NCBI GenBank assembly: GCA_002385745.1
Contig: DGEC01000077.1
Coordinates: 1-7,559, forward strand
Source: Firmicutes bacterium UBA3936
Lineage (GTDB): Bacteria; Bacillota; Dethiobacteria; Dethiobacterales; Dethiobacteraceae
Reading direction: 5' to 3'
Length of the DNA: 7,559 nucleotides
Made by a program: the position numbers and the translations under genes. This document shows, one piece after another, positions 1-6,186 of the stretch; the stretch's first letter is position 1; each line of letters starts with the position of its first letter. Below the pieces are notes generated by a model. That model did no database searches, was not told the DNA's origin, and was given only the letters and a program-made list of their open reading frames with translations.

Positions 1-1
1 C

Positions 2-157
2 ATCGAATTAAAACAATTTGTTCATGAAGAGATGAAACGCATCCGGCAAAAAAGATTAAGAGGCAAAGAGTATCGGAATAATGTGCCGCTTTTCAGAGGT
101 GGAAGCAGCCATACCCGGTTTGCATTAAAAGAGCTAAATAAACGTAGTGTTGTTTGA
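2..157 (+). CDS. 3' end of an unidentified gene (C-terminal 51 residues)
   Basis: One frame is open from the left edge to a TGA at 155-157, giving 51 residues rich in Lys and Arg (for example MKRIRQKRLRGKEYRNN) and ending in LKELNKRSVV. The basic, Arg/Lys-rich tail would suit a nucleic-acid-binding protein, but I do not recognise the family. In Bacillus the gene before ileS is divIVA; this tail does not look like the acidic coiled-coil end of DivIVA. The start lies outside the window. It could also be a chance open frame, because only 156 bases are visible. Confidence 0.5.
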   Translation: MELKQFVHEEMKRIRQKRLRGKEYRNNVPLFRGGSSHTRFALKELNKRSVV

Positions 158-185
158 GTGGTGTGAGGTTCGCATTAAAACCTAA

Positions 186-199
186 AGTGTCTTGACACT
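186..199 (+). repeat. Short perfect inverted repeat after the upstream gene
   Basis: AGTGTC and GACACT are perfect inverted copies separated by TT. As RNA they would form a 5-bp stem with a CTTG loop. The following ATCCTTTTG is a poor U-tract, so this is at best a weak terminator for the upstream gene. It could equally be a small operator for the ileS promoter 20 bases downstream. Confidence 0.3.
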
Positions 200-219
200 A
201 TCCTTTTGACGCGCGGTTC

Positions 220-248
220 TTGACAGCACCGGGCCAATTGATTATAAT
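220..248 (+). promoter_or_regulatory. Consensus housekeeping promoter of ileS
   Basis: TTGACA at 220-225 and TATAAT at 243-248 match the sigma-A/sigma-70 consensus at all twelve positions, with the optimal 17-bp spacer. Transcription should start near 255, just before the T-box leader. A promoter this strong suits a gene controlled by termination inside its leader rather than by initiation. Confidence 0.93.
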
Positions 249-254
249 AGGCAA

Positions 255-502
255 TAATTCAATAAGCAAAAAGACTGTGAACGGGACGAGTAGTTAAAGG
301 CAGGCGCTGCAGAGAACCGGGAGTGCTGCGAACCGGTGCGACCCCTTTAATGAAAATCACCCGGGAGTTGCAGGTGAATTTAGAGTAGCCGGCGCCGGCT
401 TTGCAGCCGTTATCAACAAGAAAAGGTGACCGCAGTTTAGCGGTTAGCGGGGTGGTACCGCGGGAATATAACCCGTCCTCAAACAGGACGGGTTCATTTT
501 TT
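255..502 (+). promoter_or_regulatory. T-box riboswitch, isoleucine-specific (tRNA-Ile sensing leader of ileS)
   Basis: The leader senses uncharged tRNA-Ile and lets transcription continue into ileS when isoleucyl-tRNA runs short. Stem I is closed by CTGTGA (275-280) with TTGCAG (368-373) and CGGG (282-285) with CCCG (360-363). A loop-E motif pairs AGTA (289-292) with GAA (352-354). The specifier codon is ATC (Ile) at 356-358, followed by A359. Above it, TTAAAGG (294-300) pairs with CCTTTAA (344-350). The distal hairpin is ACCGG (316-320) with CCGGT (333-337), preceded by the AGAGA bulge at 311-315. Bases 388-399 form a GC-rich palindrome in the stem II region, and CCGC/GCGG (430-433/440-443) probably form stem III. 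The antiterminator is GGGG (449-452), the 7-nt bulge TGGTACC (453-459), then GCGGG (460-464) with CCCGT (472-476), closed by CCTC (477-480). T456 would pair with A73 of tRNA-Ile. Stem assignments were made by eye; the class and specifier are secure. Confidence 0.96.
470..502 (+). terminator. Regulated intrinsic terminator of the ileS T-box
   Basis: AACCCGTCCT (470-479) pairs perfectly with AGGACGGGTT (485-494) around a 5-nt loop and is followed by CA and six T residues (497-502). Bases 472-480 are also the 3' strand of the antiterminator, so the two folds exclude each other. The terminator should form by default when tRNA-Ile is charged. Confidence 0.95.
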
Positions 503-518
503 AAAGATGCTAGAGGAT

Positions 519-523
519 GGAGG
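519..523 (+). promoter_or_regulatory. Ribosome binding site that sets the ileS start
   Basis: GGAGG lies 7 nt before ATG 531. The in-frame ATG at 507 has no such site, lies only four bases after the terminator T-run, and would add eight residues not typical of the IleS N-terminus. Confidence 0.85.
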
Positions 524-530
524 ATTAAAC

Positions 531-3314
531 ATGGGAGACAGGGATTATTCGCAAACACTGAATCTACCGCAAACAGACTTCCCCATGCGGGCTAAACTGC
601 CCGAGCGGGAACCGGAAATACTTAAAAAATGGCAGGAAGAGGATATTTACGGGAAGGCGCGTGCTCGCCGCCGGGGCTGTCAGAAGTTTATTTTGCATGA
701 CGGGCCCCCTTATGCCAACGGTGATATTCATCTGGGCACTGCCATGAATAAGGTATTAAAGGATATCATTATTAAGCATAAAACCATGCAGGGCTACGAT
801 TCTCCCTATGTCCCGGGCTGGGATACCCACGGTTTGCCCATTGAGCATCAGGTCTTAAAATCGGGCAAAGTTAAGCGCAGTGAGGTGACTCCGCTGGAAC
901 TGCGCCGCCATTGCCGTGAATTTGCCCTGCATTATTTGGATGTACAGCGGCAGCAGTTTATGCGGCTGGGGGTGCGGGGCGACTGGTATAATCCATATAT
1001 TACATTGAAGCCGGAATTTGAGGCCAAACAAATTGAAGTTTTCGGCCAGATGGCAAAGAAAGGCTATATTTATAAGGGTCTGAAATCCGTGCACTGGTGC
1101 CCGCAATGTGAAACGGCACTGGCTGAAGCCGAAATAGAATACTACAACCGTCGTTCCCCGTCCATTTTTGTCCGTTTTCCGGTAATTGACGGCAAAGGGA
1201 TAATCACTGACATTCACGATACCTGGTTTGTCATCTGGACCACCACACCCTGGACAATTCCCGCCAACCTGGCCATCTGCCTGCATCCGGAATATTCCTA
1301 TGTGCGGGTCGGCACACCGGATTACGGCGACTTGATTCTGGCTGAAGAACTCCTGGCTGAAGTCATGGAGGTTTTGGAAGTATCATCCTATACTTTAAAG
1401 GAAAAATACCGGGGTCGTGACCTGGAAGGAGTTCTGTATAAGCATCCCCTTTATGATAGGCAGTCGCCGGTTGTTTTGGGCGATCATGTTACGCTGGATG
1501 CCGGAACCGGCTGCGTTCACACGGCGCCGGGCCACGGGCAGGAGGACTATGAAGTAGGGGTGAAATACGGGCTGGAAATCCTTTCACCCATAGATCACAG
1601 GGGTTGTTTCACCGAAGAAGCGGGACAGTTTGCCGGTCTGCACTACGATGAAGGGAACAAAAAGGTTACAGGCGCCCTTGATGAGGCGTCCGCCCTGCTG
1701 AAGCTGTCCTTTATCGAGCATTCTTTTCCTCACTGCTGGCGCTGCAAAAAGCCCATTATTTTCCGGGCGACAAAACAGTGGTTTGCTTCTGTGAAGGGTT
1801 TTCGCAAGGAGACCTTGGAGGCTATCAAGCAGGTAACATGGATCCCTGCCTGGGGTGAGGAGCGAATCCGCAATATGGTAGCGGACCGCCAGGACTGGTG
1901 TATTTCCCGCCAGCGGGTCTGGGGTGTGCCCATTCCCATTTTTTACTGCAAAAAATGCGGCAAGGAACTGATTAATGACAATACCATCCGGTCAGTGGCC
2001 GCCATCTTTGCCAAAGAGGGTTCCGATGCCTGGTTTATCCGGGAAGCAAGCGAACTGCTTCCCCGAGGTACCGTTTGCCCGGAATGCGGCCATGACGAGT
2101 TTACTAAAGAAACGGATATTATGGATGTCTGGTTTGATTCCGGCTCAACTCATGCCGCAGTTTTGGAAACCCATCCGGATTTGCATTTCCCGGCAGACCT
2201 TTATCTGGAAGGTTCAGACCAGTACCGCGGCTGGTTCCAGTCATCACTCCTGACGGCCGCAGCAACACGGAAGCGTGCCCCTTACAAGGCTGTACTGTCC
2301 CACGGCTTTATTGTGGACGGAGAAGGGAGAAAAATGTCAAAATCCCTGGGGAATGTAATTGCCCCGGAACAGATTATCAGGCAAAACGGAGCCGATATTT
2401 TGCGCCTATGGGTATCTTCCGCCGATTTTAAAAGCGACGTCAGGGTATCCCATGATATCCTCAAGCAGCTGACCGAGGTATACCGCAAAATTCGCAACAC
2501 AATCCGTTATATGCTTGGCAACTGCTATGACTTTGACCCTAATGTTGACGAGCTGGCCTATGAAGCTATGGATGAGCTTGACCGTTATATTCTGCATCGC
2601 CTGCAGGTGCTGGTGGAACATGTCAGCCGCGCCTACGATGAATATGACTTCCATGTAGTTTTTCATGCCATTCATAACTTCTGTGTCATTGAATTGTCAA
2701 ATTTCTACTTTGACGTTATTAAGGACAGACTCTATACTACGCCCGCCGCCGGGAAAGCGCGCCGCAGCGCGCAAACGGCACTGTACGAGATACTGCTGAC
2801 GCTAATTAGGCTGGTTGCTCCCGTGCTTACCTTTACGGCCGAGGAAGCATGGAGCTACCTTCCCGTCAAAGAGGTGGAATCCGTTCAACTGGCCGATTGG
2901 CCGCAGGTGCGGCGGGAATACATGGATGAAGCCCTGGCTCAAAACTGGAAGCTTCTTCTGGAATACCGCGACGTAATCACCGTCCGTCTTGAAGAAGCGC
3001 GCAAGGAGAAAGTGATTGGCGGTTCACTTACTGCGGAACTGGATTTATATCCTGATGAAGCCGCTTATGAGGCACTGCTGCCCTTTAAAAACCGCCTTGC
3101 GGAACTGTTTATCGTTTCCGCCTGCACTCTCCACCAGCCGGGGGATGCCCCTGCCGGCCTGAAGGAGGAAAAGGGCCTTGCAGTTTCCGTTTCCCCCGCC
3201 AAGGGGCAAAAATGTGAACGCTGCTGGATAATCAGTCCCAGTGTCGGCAGTGACGCTCTGCATCCCGGACTGTGCTCCCGCTGCAGTGAAGTAATCGGGG
3301 AGATGGAAATATAA
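531..3314 (+). CDS. ileS: Isoleucyl-tRNA synthetase (class Ia, bacterial type 1)
   Basis: This cytoplasmic enzyme charges tRNA-Ile with isoleucine using ATP and edits misactivated valine. The 927-residue length is normal for bacterial IleS. The HIGH motif appears as HLGT at 67-70, followed by GWDTHGLP at 96-103. The CP1 editing domain shows the Thr-rich WTTTPWT at 236-242 and the GHGQEDY segment at 334-340; H330 and D339 correspond by alignment to the editing residues I recall as H333 and D342 in E. coli. WFDSG is at 534-538 and KMSKS at 601-605. The anticodon-binding domain follows, and a C-terminal zinc finger uses C895, C898, C915 and C918. Two more CxxC pairs of pairs (C190/C193 with C402/C405, and C473/C476 with C516/C519) suggest further zinc sites. 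Motifs are of the type 1 enzyme, the form usually sensitive to mupirocin. The gene is controlled by the upstream T-box and has its own terminator, so it is probably transcribed alone. Confidence 0.99.
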   Translation: MGDRDYSQTLNLPQTDFPMRAKLPEREPEILKKWQEEDIYGKARARRRGCQKFILHDGPPYANGDIHLGTAMNKVLKDIIIKHKTMQGYDSPYVPGWDTHGLPIEHQVLKSGKVKRSEVTPLELRRHCREFALHYLDVQRQQFMRLGVRGDWYNPYITLKPEFEAKQIEVFGQMAKKGYIYKGLKSVHWCPQCETALAEAEIEYYNRRSPSIFVRFPVIDGKGIITDIHDTWFVIWTTTPWTIPANLAICLHPEYSYVRVGTPDYGDLILAEELLAEVMEVLEVSSYTLKEKYRGRDLEGVLYKHPLYDRQSPVVLGDHVTLDAGTGCVHTAPGHGQEDYEVGVKYGLEILSPIDHRGCFTEEAGQFAGLHYDEGNKKVTGALDEASALLKLSFIEHSFPHCWRCKKPIIFRATKQWFASVKGFRKETLEAIKQVTWIPAWGEERIRNMVADRQDWCISRQRVWGVPIPIFYCKKCGKELINDNTIRSVAAIFAKEGSDAWFIREASELLPRGTVCPECGHDEFTKETDIMDVWFDSGSTHAAVLETHPDLHFPADLYLEGSDQYRGWFQSSLLTAAATRKRAPYKAVLSHGFIVDGEGRKMSKSLGNVIAPEQIIRQNGADILRLWVSSADFKSDVRVSHDILKQLTEVYRKIRNTIRYMLGNCYDFDPNVDELAYEAMDELDRYILHRLQVLVEHVSRAYDEYDFHVVFHAIHNFCVIELSNFYFDVIKDRLYTTPAAGKARRSAQTALYEILLTLIRLVAPVLTFTAEEAWSYLPVKEVESVQLADWPQVRREYMDEALAQNWKLLLEYRDVITVRLEEARKEKVIGGSLTAELDLYPDEAAYEALLPFKNRLAELFIVSACTLHQPGDAPAGLKEEKGLAVSVSPAKGQKCERCWIISPSVGSDALHPGLCSRCSEVIGEMEI

Positions 3315-3326
3315 TGCTTTTGCAGC

Positions 3327-3358
3327 AAACGCCGGAATTTAAGTGCCGGCGTTTTTTT
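3327..3358 (+). terminator. Intrinsic terminator after ileS
   Basis: AAACGCCGG (3327-3335) is the perfect complement of CCGGCGTTT (3346-3354) around a 10-nt loop, and the run of seven T residues ends at 3358. It lies 12 nt after the ileS stop and should separate ileS from the genes downstream. Confidence 0.93.
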
Positions 3359-3450
3359 ATCCCGTAATTTGGTGTTTTGTTTAGAACAGGCCGCTCTGAG
3401 AGAAAATATACAGGCGGGCTTCTGACAACGCAGTAAAAAGTTGTTTGTTT

Positions 3451-3455
3451 GGAGG
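3451..3455 (+). promoter_or_regulatory. Ribosome binding site that selects a TTG start
   Basis: GGAGG sits 8 nt before TTG 3464. The earlier in-frame TTG at 3449 overlaps this ribosome site and has none of its own, so 3464 is preferred. I find no convincing promoter between the ileS terminator and this site. Confidence 0.8.
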
Positions 3456-3463
3456 TAATAGCT

Positions 3464-3766
3464 TTGGAGAGGCCGTCAAAGCCGGGAAACAAACTTTATG
3501 TGCAGCTTAACCGGAAAATGGGGCAGCTCCTGCAGGAAATGGAAAAATTTAATCTTGCCGGGTATATGCAGCTGCTGAACAATCCCCTGCGTTTTTTCTG
3601 GCTTAATTTTCTGGGAGGAGTGGGGCGCGGCGTGGGCGTGGCCATCGGGGCAACCATTGTGGCCGCCATTGTCCTTTCTTTCCTCAGGCGGCTTGTTGTT
3701 TTGAACCTGCCGATAATCGGCGACTATATAGCGGAACTGGTACAAATTGTTCAAAATCATTTGTAG
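3464..3766 (+). CDS. DUF5665-family small membrane protein
   Basis: A 100-residue protein of unknown function. The first 43 residues are polar and amphipathic and contain EMEKFNLAGYMQLLNNPLR. One Gly/Ala/Val-rich membrane segment follows at about 44-74, with a GxGRGxGxAIG stretch, then an Arg pair and a short hydrophobic tail ending LPIIGDYIAELVQIVQ. The LLNNP...NF..G..RG.G.AIG...LNLPIIGDYIAEL pattern matches my memory of DUF5665 proteins, which are about 100 residues long and found in Firmicutes. It uses a TTG start. Its TAG stop overlaps the AGGAGG ribosome site of the next gene, so the two are probably translated from one transcript. The topology suggests a small inner-membrane protein with an N-terminal soluble arm; any role in the cell is unknown. 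Confidence 0.85.
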   Translation: MERPSKPGNKLYVQLNRKMGQLLQEMEKFNLAGYMQLLNNPLRFFWLNFLGGVGRGVGVAIGATIVAAIVLSFLRRLVVLNLPIIGDYIAELVQIVQNHL

Positions 3767-3776
3767 GAGGCGCCTC

Positions 3777-4382
3777 ATGGATACAAAACATTATCAACTG
3801 CAGCTTGAGAAGCTGAAAAAAAGGCTGCTTGCCCAAACCCGGCATGTGGAAGGCCTGGAAAGGCAGGAAAGCCTGCGTGACTCCACACAGGAGCTTTCCC
3901 TTATTGACAACCATCCCGCCGATATTGCCAGCGAAAATTATGAGCGGGCAAAGGACCTTTCCCTGCACGAGAAAAACCGGCTGCTGCTGGAAAAAGTAAA
4001 AGAAGCACTGGTAAAGATAGAACGGGGCAGCTATGGTTACTGTGAAAACTGTGGAAAGCCCATTCCTCCGGAGCGGCTGGCGGCAGTCCCGTATACTGAG
4101 TTTTGCCTGGCCTGCAAGGGAAAGGCTGAAGGCATTCCCCATGATTACCCGCGGCCTGTGGAGGAGCTTTTGCTGCAGTCTCCTTTTGCCCGTTCGTATA
4201 TGGGGGATAAAGACTATACCGGCTATGACGGAGAAGATGCCTGGCAGGATGTGGATCAGTACAATAAGCTGCCCCATGTATTCGAACGCGAGACGGCCGC
4301 GGAAAGCGATGAGACAATCGGTGCCGTAGAGGACACAGACCGCATATCCAACCGGGAGTACAGGGACCAGCTTCCCGGTTAG
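3777..4382 (+). CDS. yteA: TraR/DksA-type zinc-finger protein of the YteA/YlyA family
   Basis: The protein has 201 residues. Two predicted helical arms (about 1-40 and 52-82) flank a turn with DNHPAD at 44-49, which corresponds to the acidic coiled-coil tip DksA inserts into the RNA polymerase secondary channel. A C4 zinc finger follows, with C89, C92, C110 and C113 in the pattern YGYCENCGKPIPPERL...FCLAC. The C-terminal 85 residues are acidic, contain a GYDGEDAWQDVDQYN stretch, and are typical of the YteA branch rather than DksA itself. In Bacillus the gene after ileS is ylyA, a relative that I recall as forespore-expressed and linked to RNA polymerase. A transcriptional modulator, perhaps in sporulation, is the likely role. 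ATG 3777 has AGGAGG at 3765-3770. An in-frame ATG at 3747 lies inside the DUF5665 gene and has no such site. The symbol is family-level. Confidence 0.9.
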   Translation: MDTKHYQLQLEKLKKRLLAQTRHVEGLERQESLRDSTQELSLIDNHPADIASENYERAKDLSLHEKNRLLLEKVKEALVKIERGSYGYCENCGKPIPPERLAAVPYTEFCLACKGKAEGIPHDYPRPVEELLLQSPFARSYMGDKDYTGYDGEDAWQDVDQYNKLPHVFERETAAESDETIGAVEDTDRISNREYRDQLPG

Positions 4383-4411
4383 TTGTTCTCTCATTTCCCC
4401 TGTGGTAAAAT
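4383..4411 (+). promoter_or_regulatory. Candidate extended -10 promoter for the lgt-rluD pair
   Basis: TTGTTC (4383-4388) lies 17 bp before TAAAAT (4406-4411), which is directly preceded by the extended -10 element TGG (4403-4405). The -35 matches consensus at only three positions, but the -10 matches at five of six. It begins right after the stop of the upstream gene and would start a transcript near 4418, about 45 nt before the lgt start. Read-through from upstream is also possible because no terminator follows 4382. Confidence 0.5.
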
Positions 4412-4422
4412 ATAGACAACCA

Positions 4423-4449
4423 TTCCGGCTGCCAAAAGCGCTGCCGGAA
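4423..4449 (+). repeat. Inverted repeat in the lgt leader
   Basis: TTCCGGC (4423-4429) and GCCGGAA (4443-4449) are perfect inverted copies with a 13-nt loop. The 3' arm ends one base before the AAGGG ribosome site (4451-4455) of the lgt gene. There is no T-run, so it is not an intrinsic terminator. It could stabilise the 5' end of the transcript or influence ribosome access. Confidence 0.5.
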
Positions 4450-4462
4450 GAAGGGAAGGCAG

Positions 4463-5206
4463 ATGCATCCAGTCTTGTTTCAAATCGGCGGTATTACTGT
4501 TTACAGCTACGGTGTTATGCTGTCTTTGGCCTTTGCCGCCTGTGCCTTTGCCTTTCTCCGCGCAGGCAGGAAAGCCGGATTGCCGGCAGATAAGCTGGCT
4601 GATACGGTTATAGTGTTGATTGTTGCCGTTATTGTTGGTTCCCGCCTGCTTTATGTCCTGTTCAGACTGCCGGTTTACCGGGCGGAACCTTTGGCTGTTT
4701 TTCGCCTTTCAGGCGGCGGGATGTCTTTTTTCGGCGGTCTGGCCTTTGGAATTGCCGCAGGCCTCCTGTATGCCCGCAGGCACGGGCTGCCGGGCGGAAA
4801 AATCTCCGATTTGCTTGCTCCCTATCTTGCTATCGGTTACGCTATAGCCAGAGTGGGCTGCCTGTTGAACGGCTGCTGCTACGGCAGGCGGACAAGTGTT
4901 TCCTGGGCTGTCGCCTGTGCCTTTGGCGGTGATGCGCACATGCGCCACCCAACCCAGATTTATGCAATCTTTGCGGCTGTGGTCATTTTTTTTATCCTGC
5001 AGAGTCGGCGGGAAAAGATTACTTTTGACGGCCGGCTTTTCATTGAGTTTCTTCTTCTCTACTGCCTTTACCGCTTTGCAATAGAATATTTCCGGGAAAC
5101 AGATTTAATTGCCGGTTTTTTAACCTGGGGACAGATTGCCTGCCTTGCCCTTGCCGCTGTTTCTTTTTTGGTGTCCCGCAGGCTGGCAGGGAGGCGAGGA
5201 TGTTGA
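4463..5206 (+). CDS. lgt: Prolipoprotein diacylglyceryl transferase family protein (Lgt), divergent signature
   Basis: Lgt moves diacylglycerol from phosphatidylglycerol to the lipobox cysteine of prolipoproteins at the cytoplasmic membrane. This 247-residue protein has the family layout: about seven membrane segments, an N-terminal YSYG (Y16), GGGMSFFGG at 84-92, RVGCLLNGCCYG at 130-141, RHPTQIY at 161-167, and RFAIEYFR at 204-211. R130, N136, G141, R204, E208 and R211 fit E. coli R143, N149, G154, R239, E243 and R246 as I recall them. E. coli N146 and E151 are replaced by C133 and C138, and H103 by F90. The Cys-rich GC.LNGCCYG form also occurs in annotated Lgt proteins of clostridia and deltaproteobacteria, so it may be an active subtype or a paralogue with another acceptor. 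It overlaps the next gene by 7 nt (ATGTTGA) and sits where Bacillus has lspA. Family certain, exact activity less so. Confidence 0.88.
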   Translation: MHPVLFQIGGITVYSYGVMLSLAFAACAFAFLRAGRKAGLPADKLADTVIVLIVAVIVGSRLLYVLFRLPVYRAEPLAVFRLSGGGMSFFGGLAFGIAAGLLYARRHGLPGGKISDLLAPYLAIGYAIARVGCLLNGCCYGRRTSVSWAVACAFGGDAHMRHPTQIYAIFAAVVIFFILQSRREKITFDGRLFIEFLLLYCLYRFAIEYFRETDLIAGFLTWGQIACLALAAVSFLVSRRLAGRRGC

Positions 5207-6117
5207 AAAAAGCCAGCTACACCGTTGACAAAACAATAGCCGGAAACCGCCTGGATGTTGCCGTTAGCCGCCTCGTTCCGGAACTGACACGGACACGTGT
5301 GCAGAAGTTGATCAAAGAGGGATTAATAACCGTGGACGGTACTGCCCGGAAGGCCAATTTCCGTGTGCCTGCAGGGGCGCAGCTTGAGGTGTCCGTACCA
5401 GCGCCCGAACCGTCGGATGTACTGCCGGAAGAAATAGAACTGGATATTCTATATGAGGATAAAGAGCTTTTAGTGGTAAACAAGCCCCAGGGGCTGGTAG
5501 TTCACCCGGCAGCGGGACATGCCGGGGGTACACTGGTTAATGCCCTTTTGCACCACTGCCGTGATTTGTCCGGTATCGGCGGCCGTACACGTCCCGGGAT
5601 TGTCCATCGCCTTGATAAAGATACATCAGGCCTCCTGGTTGTTGCCAAAAACGACCGGGCCCATCTTTCCCTGGCTGAACAGTTTAAAAAGCACAGTGTC
5701 ACCCGGGAATACGTCGCCATAGTTCACGGTGAAATGTCCACCGCCCGGGGAACCATTGACGCCGCCATTGCCAGGCATTCCAGTGAACGGAAAAAAATGG
5801 CCGTTGTACCCGCCGGCAGGGGAAGGCGCGCCGTTACCCATTTTACTGTTTTGGAGCTGCTTAAAGGTTACACATATGTAGCCCTGCGGCTGGAAACGGG
5901 GCGGACCCACCAAATCAGGGTTCATCTGGCGGCAATCGGCCATCCTGTTGTCGGCGATCCGGTTTATGGGGGCAAGCGCGAGAAGCATTTTCTTAAGGGA
6001 CAGGCCTTGCATGCCCGTTTGCTGGGTTTTGTCCATCCGACAAGCAACAAGTATATGGAATTCTTTAGCGAGCCGCCGCAGGCTTTTCAGGATTTGCTTG
6101 AGAAACTGCGCAAATAG
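5200..6117 (+). CDS. rluD: RluA/RluD-family pseudouridine synthase
   Basis: This enzyme isomerises specific uridines in structured RNA to pseudouridine. The protein has 305 residues, normal for the family. An N-terminal S4 RNA-binding domain covers about 15-66 (NRLDVAVSRL... TRVQKLIKEGLITVDG). The catalytic domain begins near 82. The family motif HRLDKDTSGLLVVAK starts at 136, with D139 as the catalytic aspartate. RTHQIRVHLA at 235-244 and GDPVYGG at 252-258 complete the active site. It is the positional counterpart of Bacillus ylyB, which follows lspA. The start ATG 5200 lies inside the end of the lgt gene, with GGAGG at 5190-5194, so translation is probably coupled. Whether the target is 23S rRNA (the RluD sites) or another site cannot be told from sequence, so the symbol is approximate. 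Confidence 0.95.
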   Translation: MLKKASYTVDKTIAGNRLDVAVSRLVPELTRTRVQKLIKEGLITVDGTARKANFRVPAGAQLEVSVPAPEPSDVLPEEIELDILYEDKELLVVNKPQGLVVHPAAGHAGGTLVNALLHHCRDLSGIGGRTRPGIVHRLDKDTSGLLVVAKNDRAHLSLAEQFKKHSVTREYVAIVHGEMSTARGTIDAAIARHSSERKKMAVVPAGRGRRAVTHFTVLELLKGYTYVALRLETGRTHQIRVHLAAIGHPVVGDPVYGGKREKHFLKGQALHARLLGFVHPTSNKYMEFFSEPPQAFQDLLEKLRK

Positions 6118-6157
6118 CCTGCGGCAGTCACGAGGAGAAAACAGCCGCCGTATCCCG

Positions 6158-6186
6158 GCATAAAGCATTCACTCCCGGTAAAGCTA
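6158..6186 (+). promoter_or_regulatory. Possible forespore-type (sigma-F/G-like) promoter
   Basis: GCATA (6158-6162) fits the sigma-F/G -35 GYATA, and GGTAAAGCTA (6177-6186) fits the sigma-F -10 pattern GGNRANANTW except at one position. The spacer is 14 bp, one short of the usual 15 as I remember it. Several DUF421 genes of Bacillus are expressed in the forespore, which makes this plausible. No good housekeeping promoter is visible in 6118-6216. Chance is a real possibility. Confidence 0.28.

Noticed and set aside
192..220. TTGACA at 192-197 as a second promoter -35
   Set aside because: No -10-like hexamer lies 16-18 bp downstream (GGTTCT region).
507..530. Earlier in-frame ATG for ileS at 507
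   Set aside because: It lies four bases after the terminator T-run with no ribosome site, whereas ATG 531 has GGAGG at a 7-nt spacing and gives a typical IleS N-terminus.
401..595. Short + strand open frame overlapping the T-box and the start of ileS
   Set aside because: It covers conserved T-box structure and runs into ileS in another frame; there is no ribosome site.
3377..3410. TTGTTT ... AAATAT as a promoter for the DUF5665 gene
   Set aside because: The spacing is about 21 bp and the -10 is poor; no convincing promoter was found in 3359-3450.
3747..3776. Earlier ATG at 3747 for the YteA-like gene
   Set aside because: It falls inside the DUF5665 gene without a ribosome site; ATG 3777 has AGGAGG 6 nt upstream.
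3684..4394. 236-codon open frame on the - strand opposite the YteA-like gene
   Set aside because: The + strand gene has clear family motifs; the antisense translation has no recognisable motif and no start signals. It is a codon-bias shadow.
6121..6148. GCGGC/GCCGC inverted repeat after rluD as a terminator
   Set aside because: The stem is only 5 bp with an 18-nt loop and no T-run follows, so read-through into the DUF421 gene cannot be excluded.
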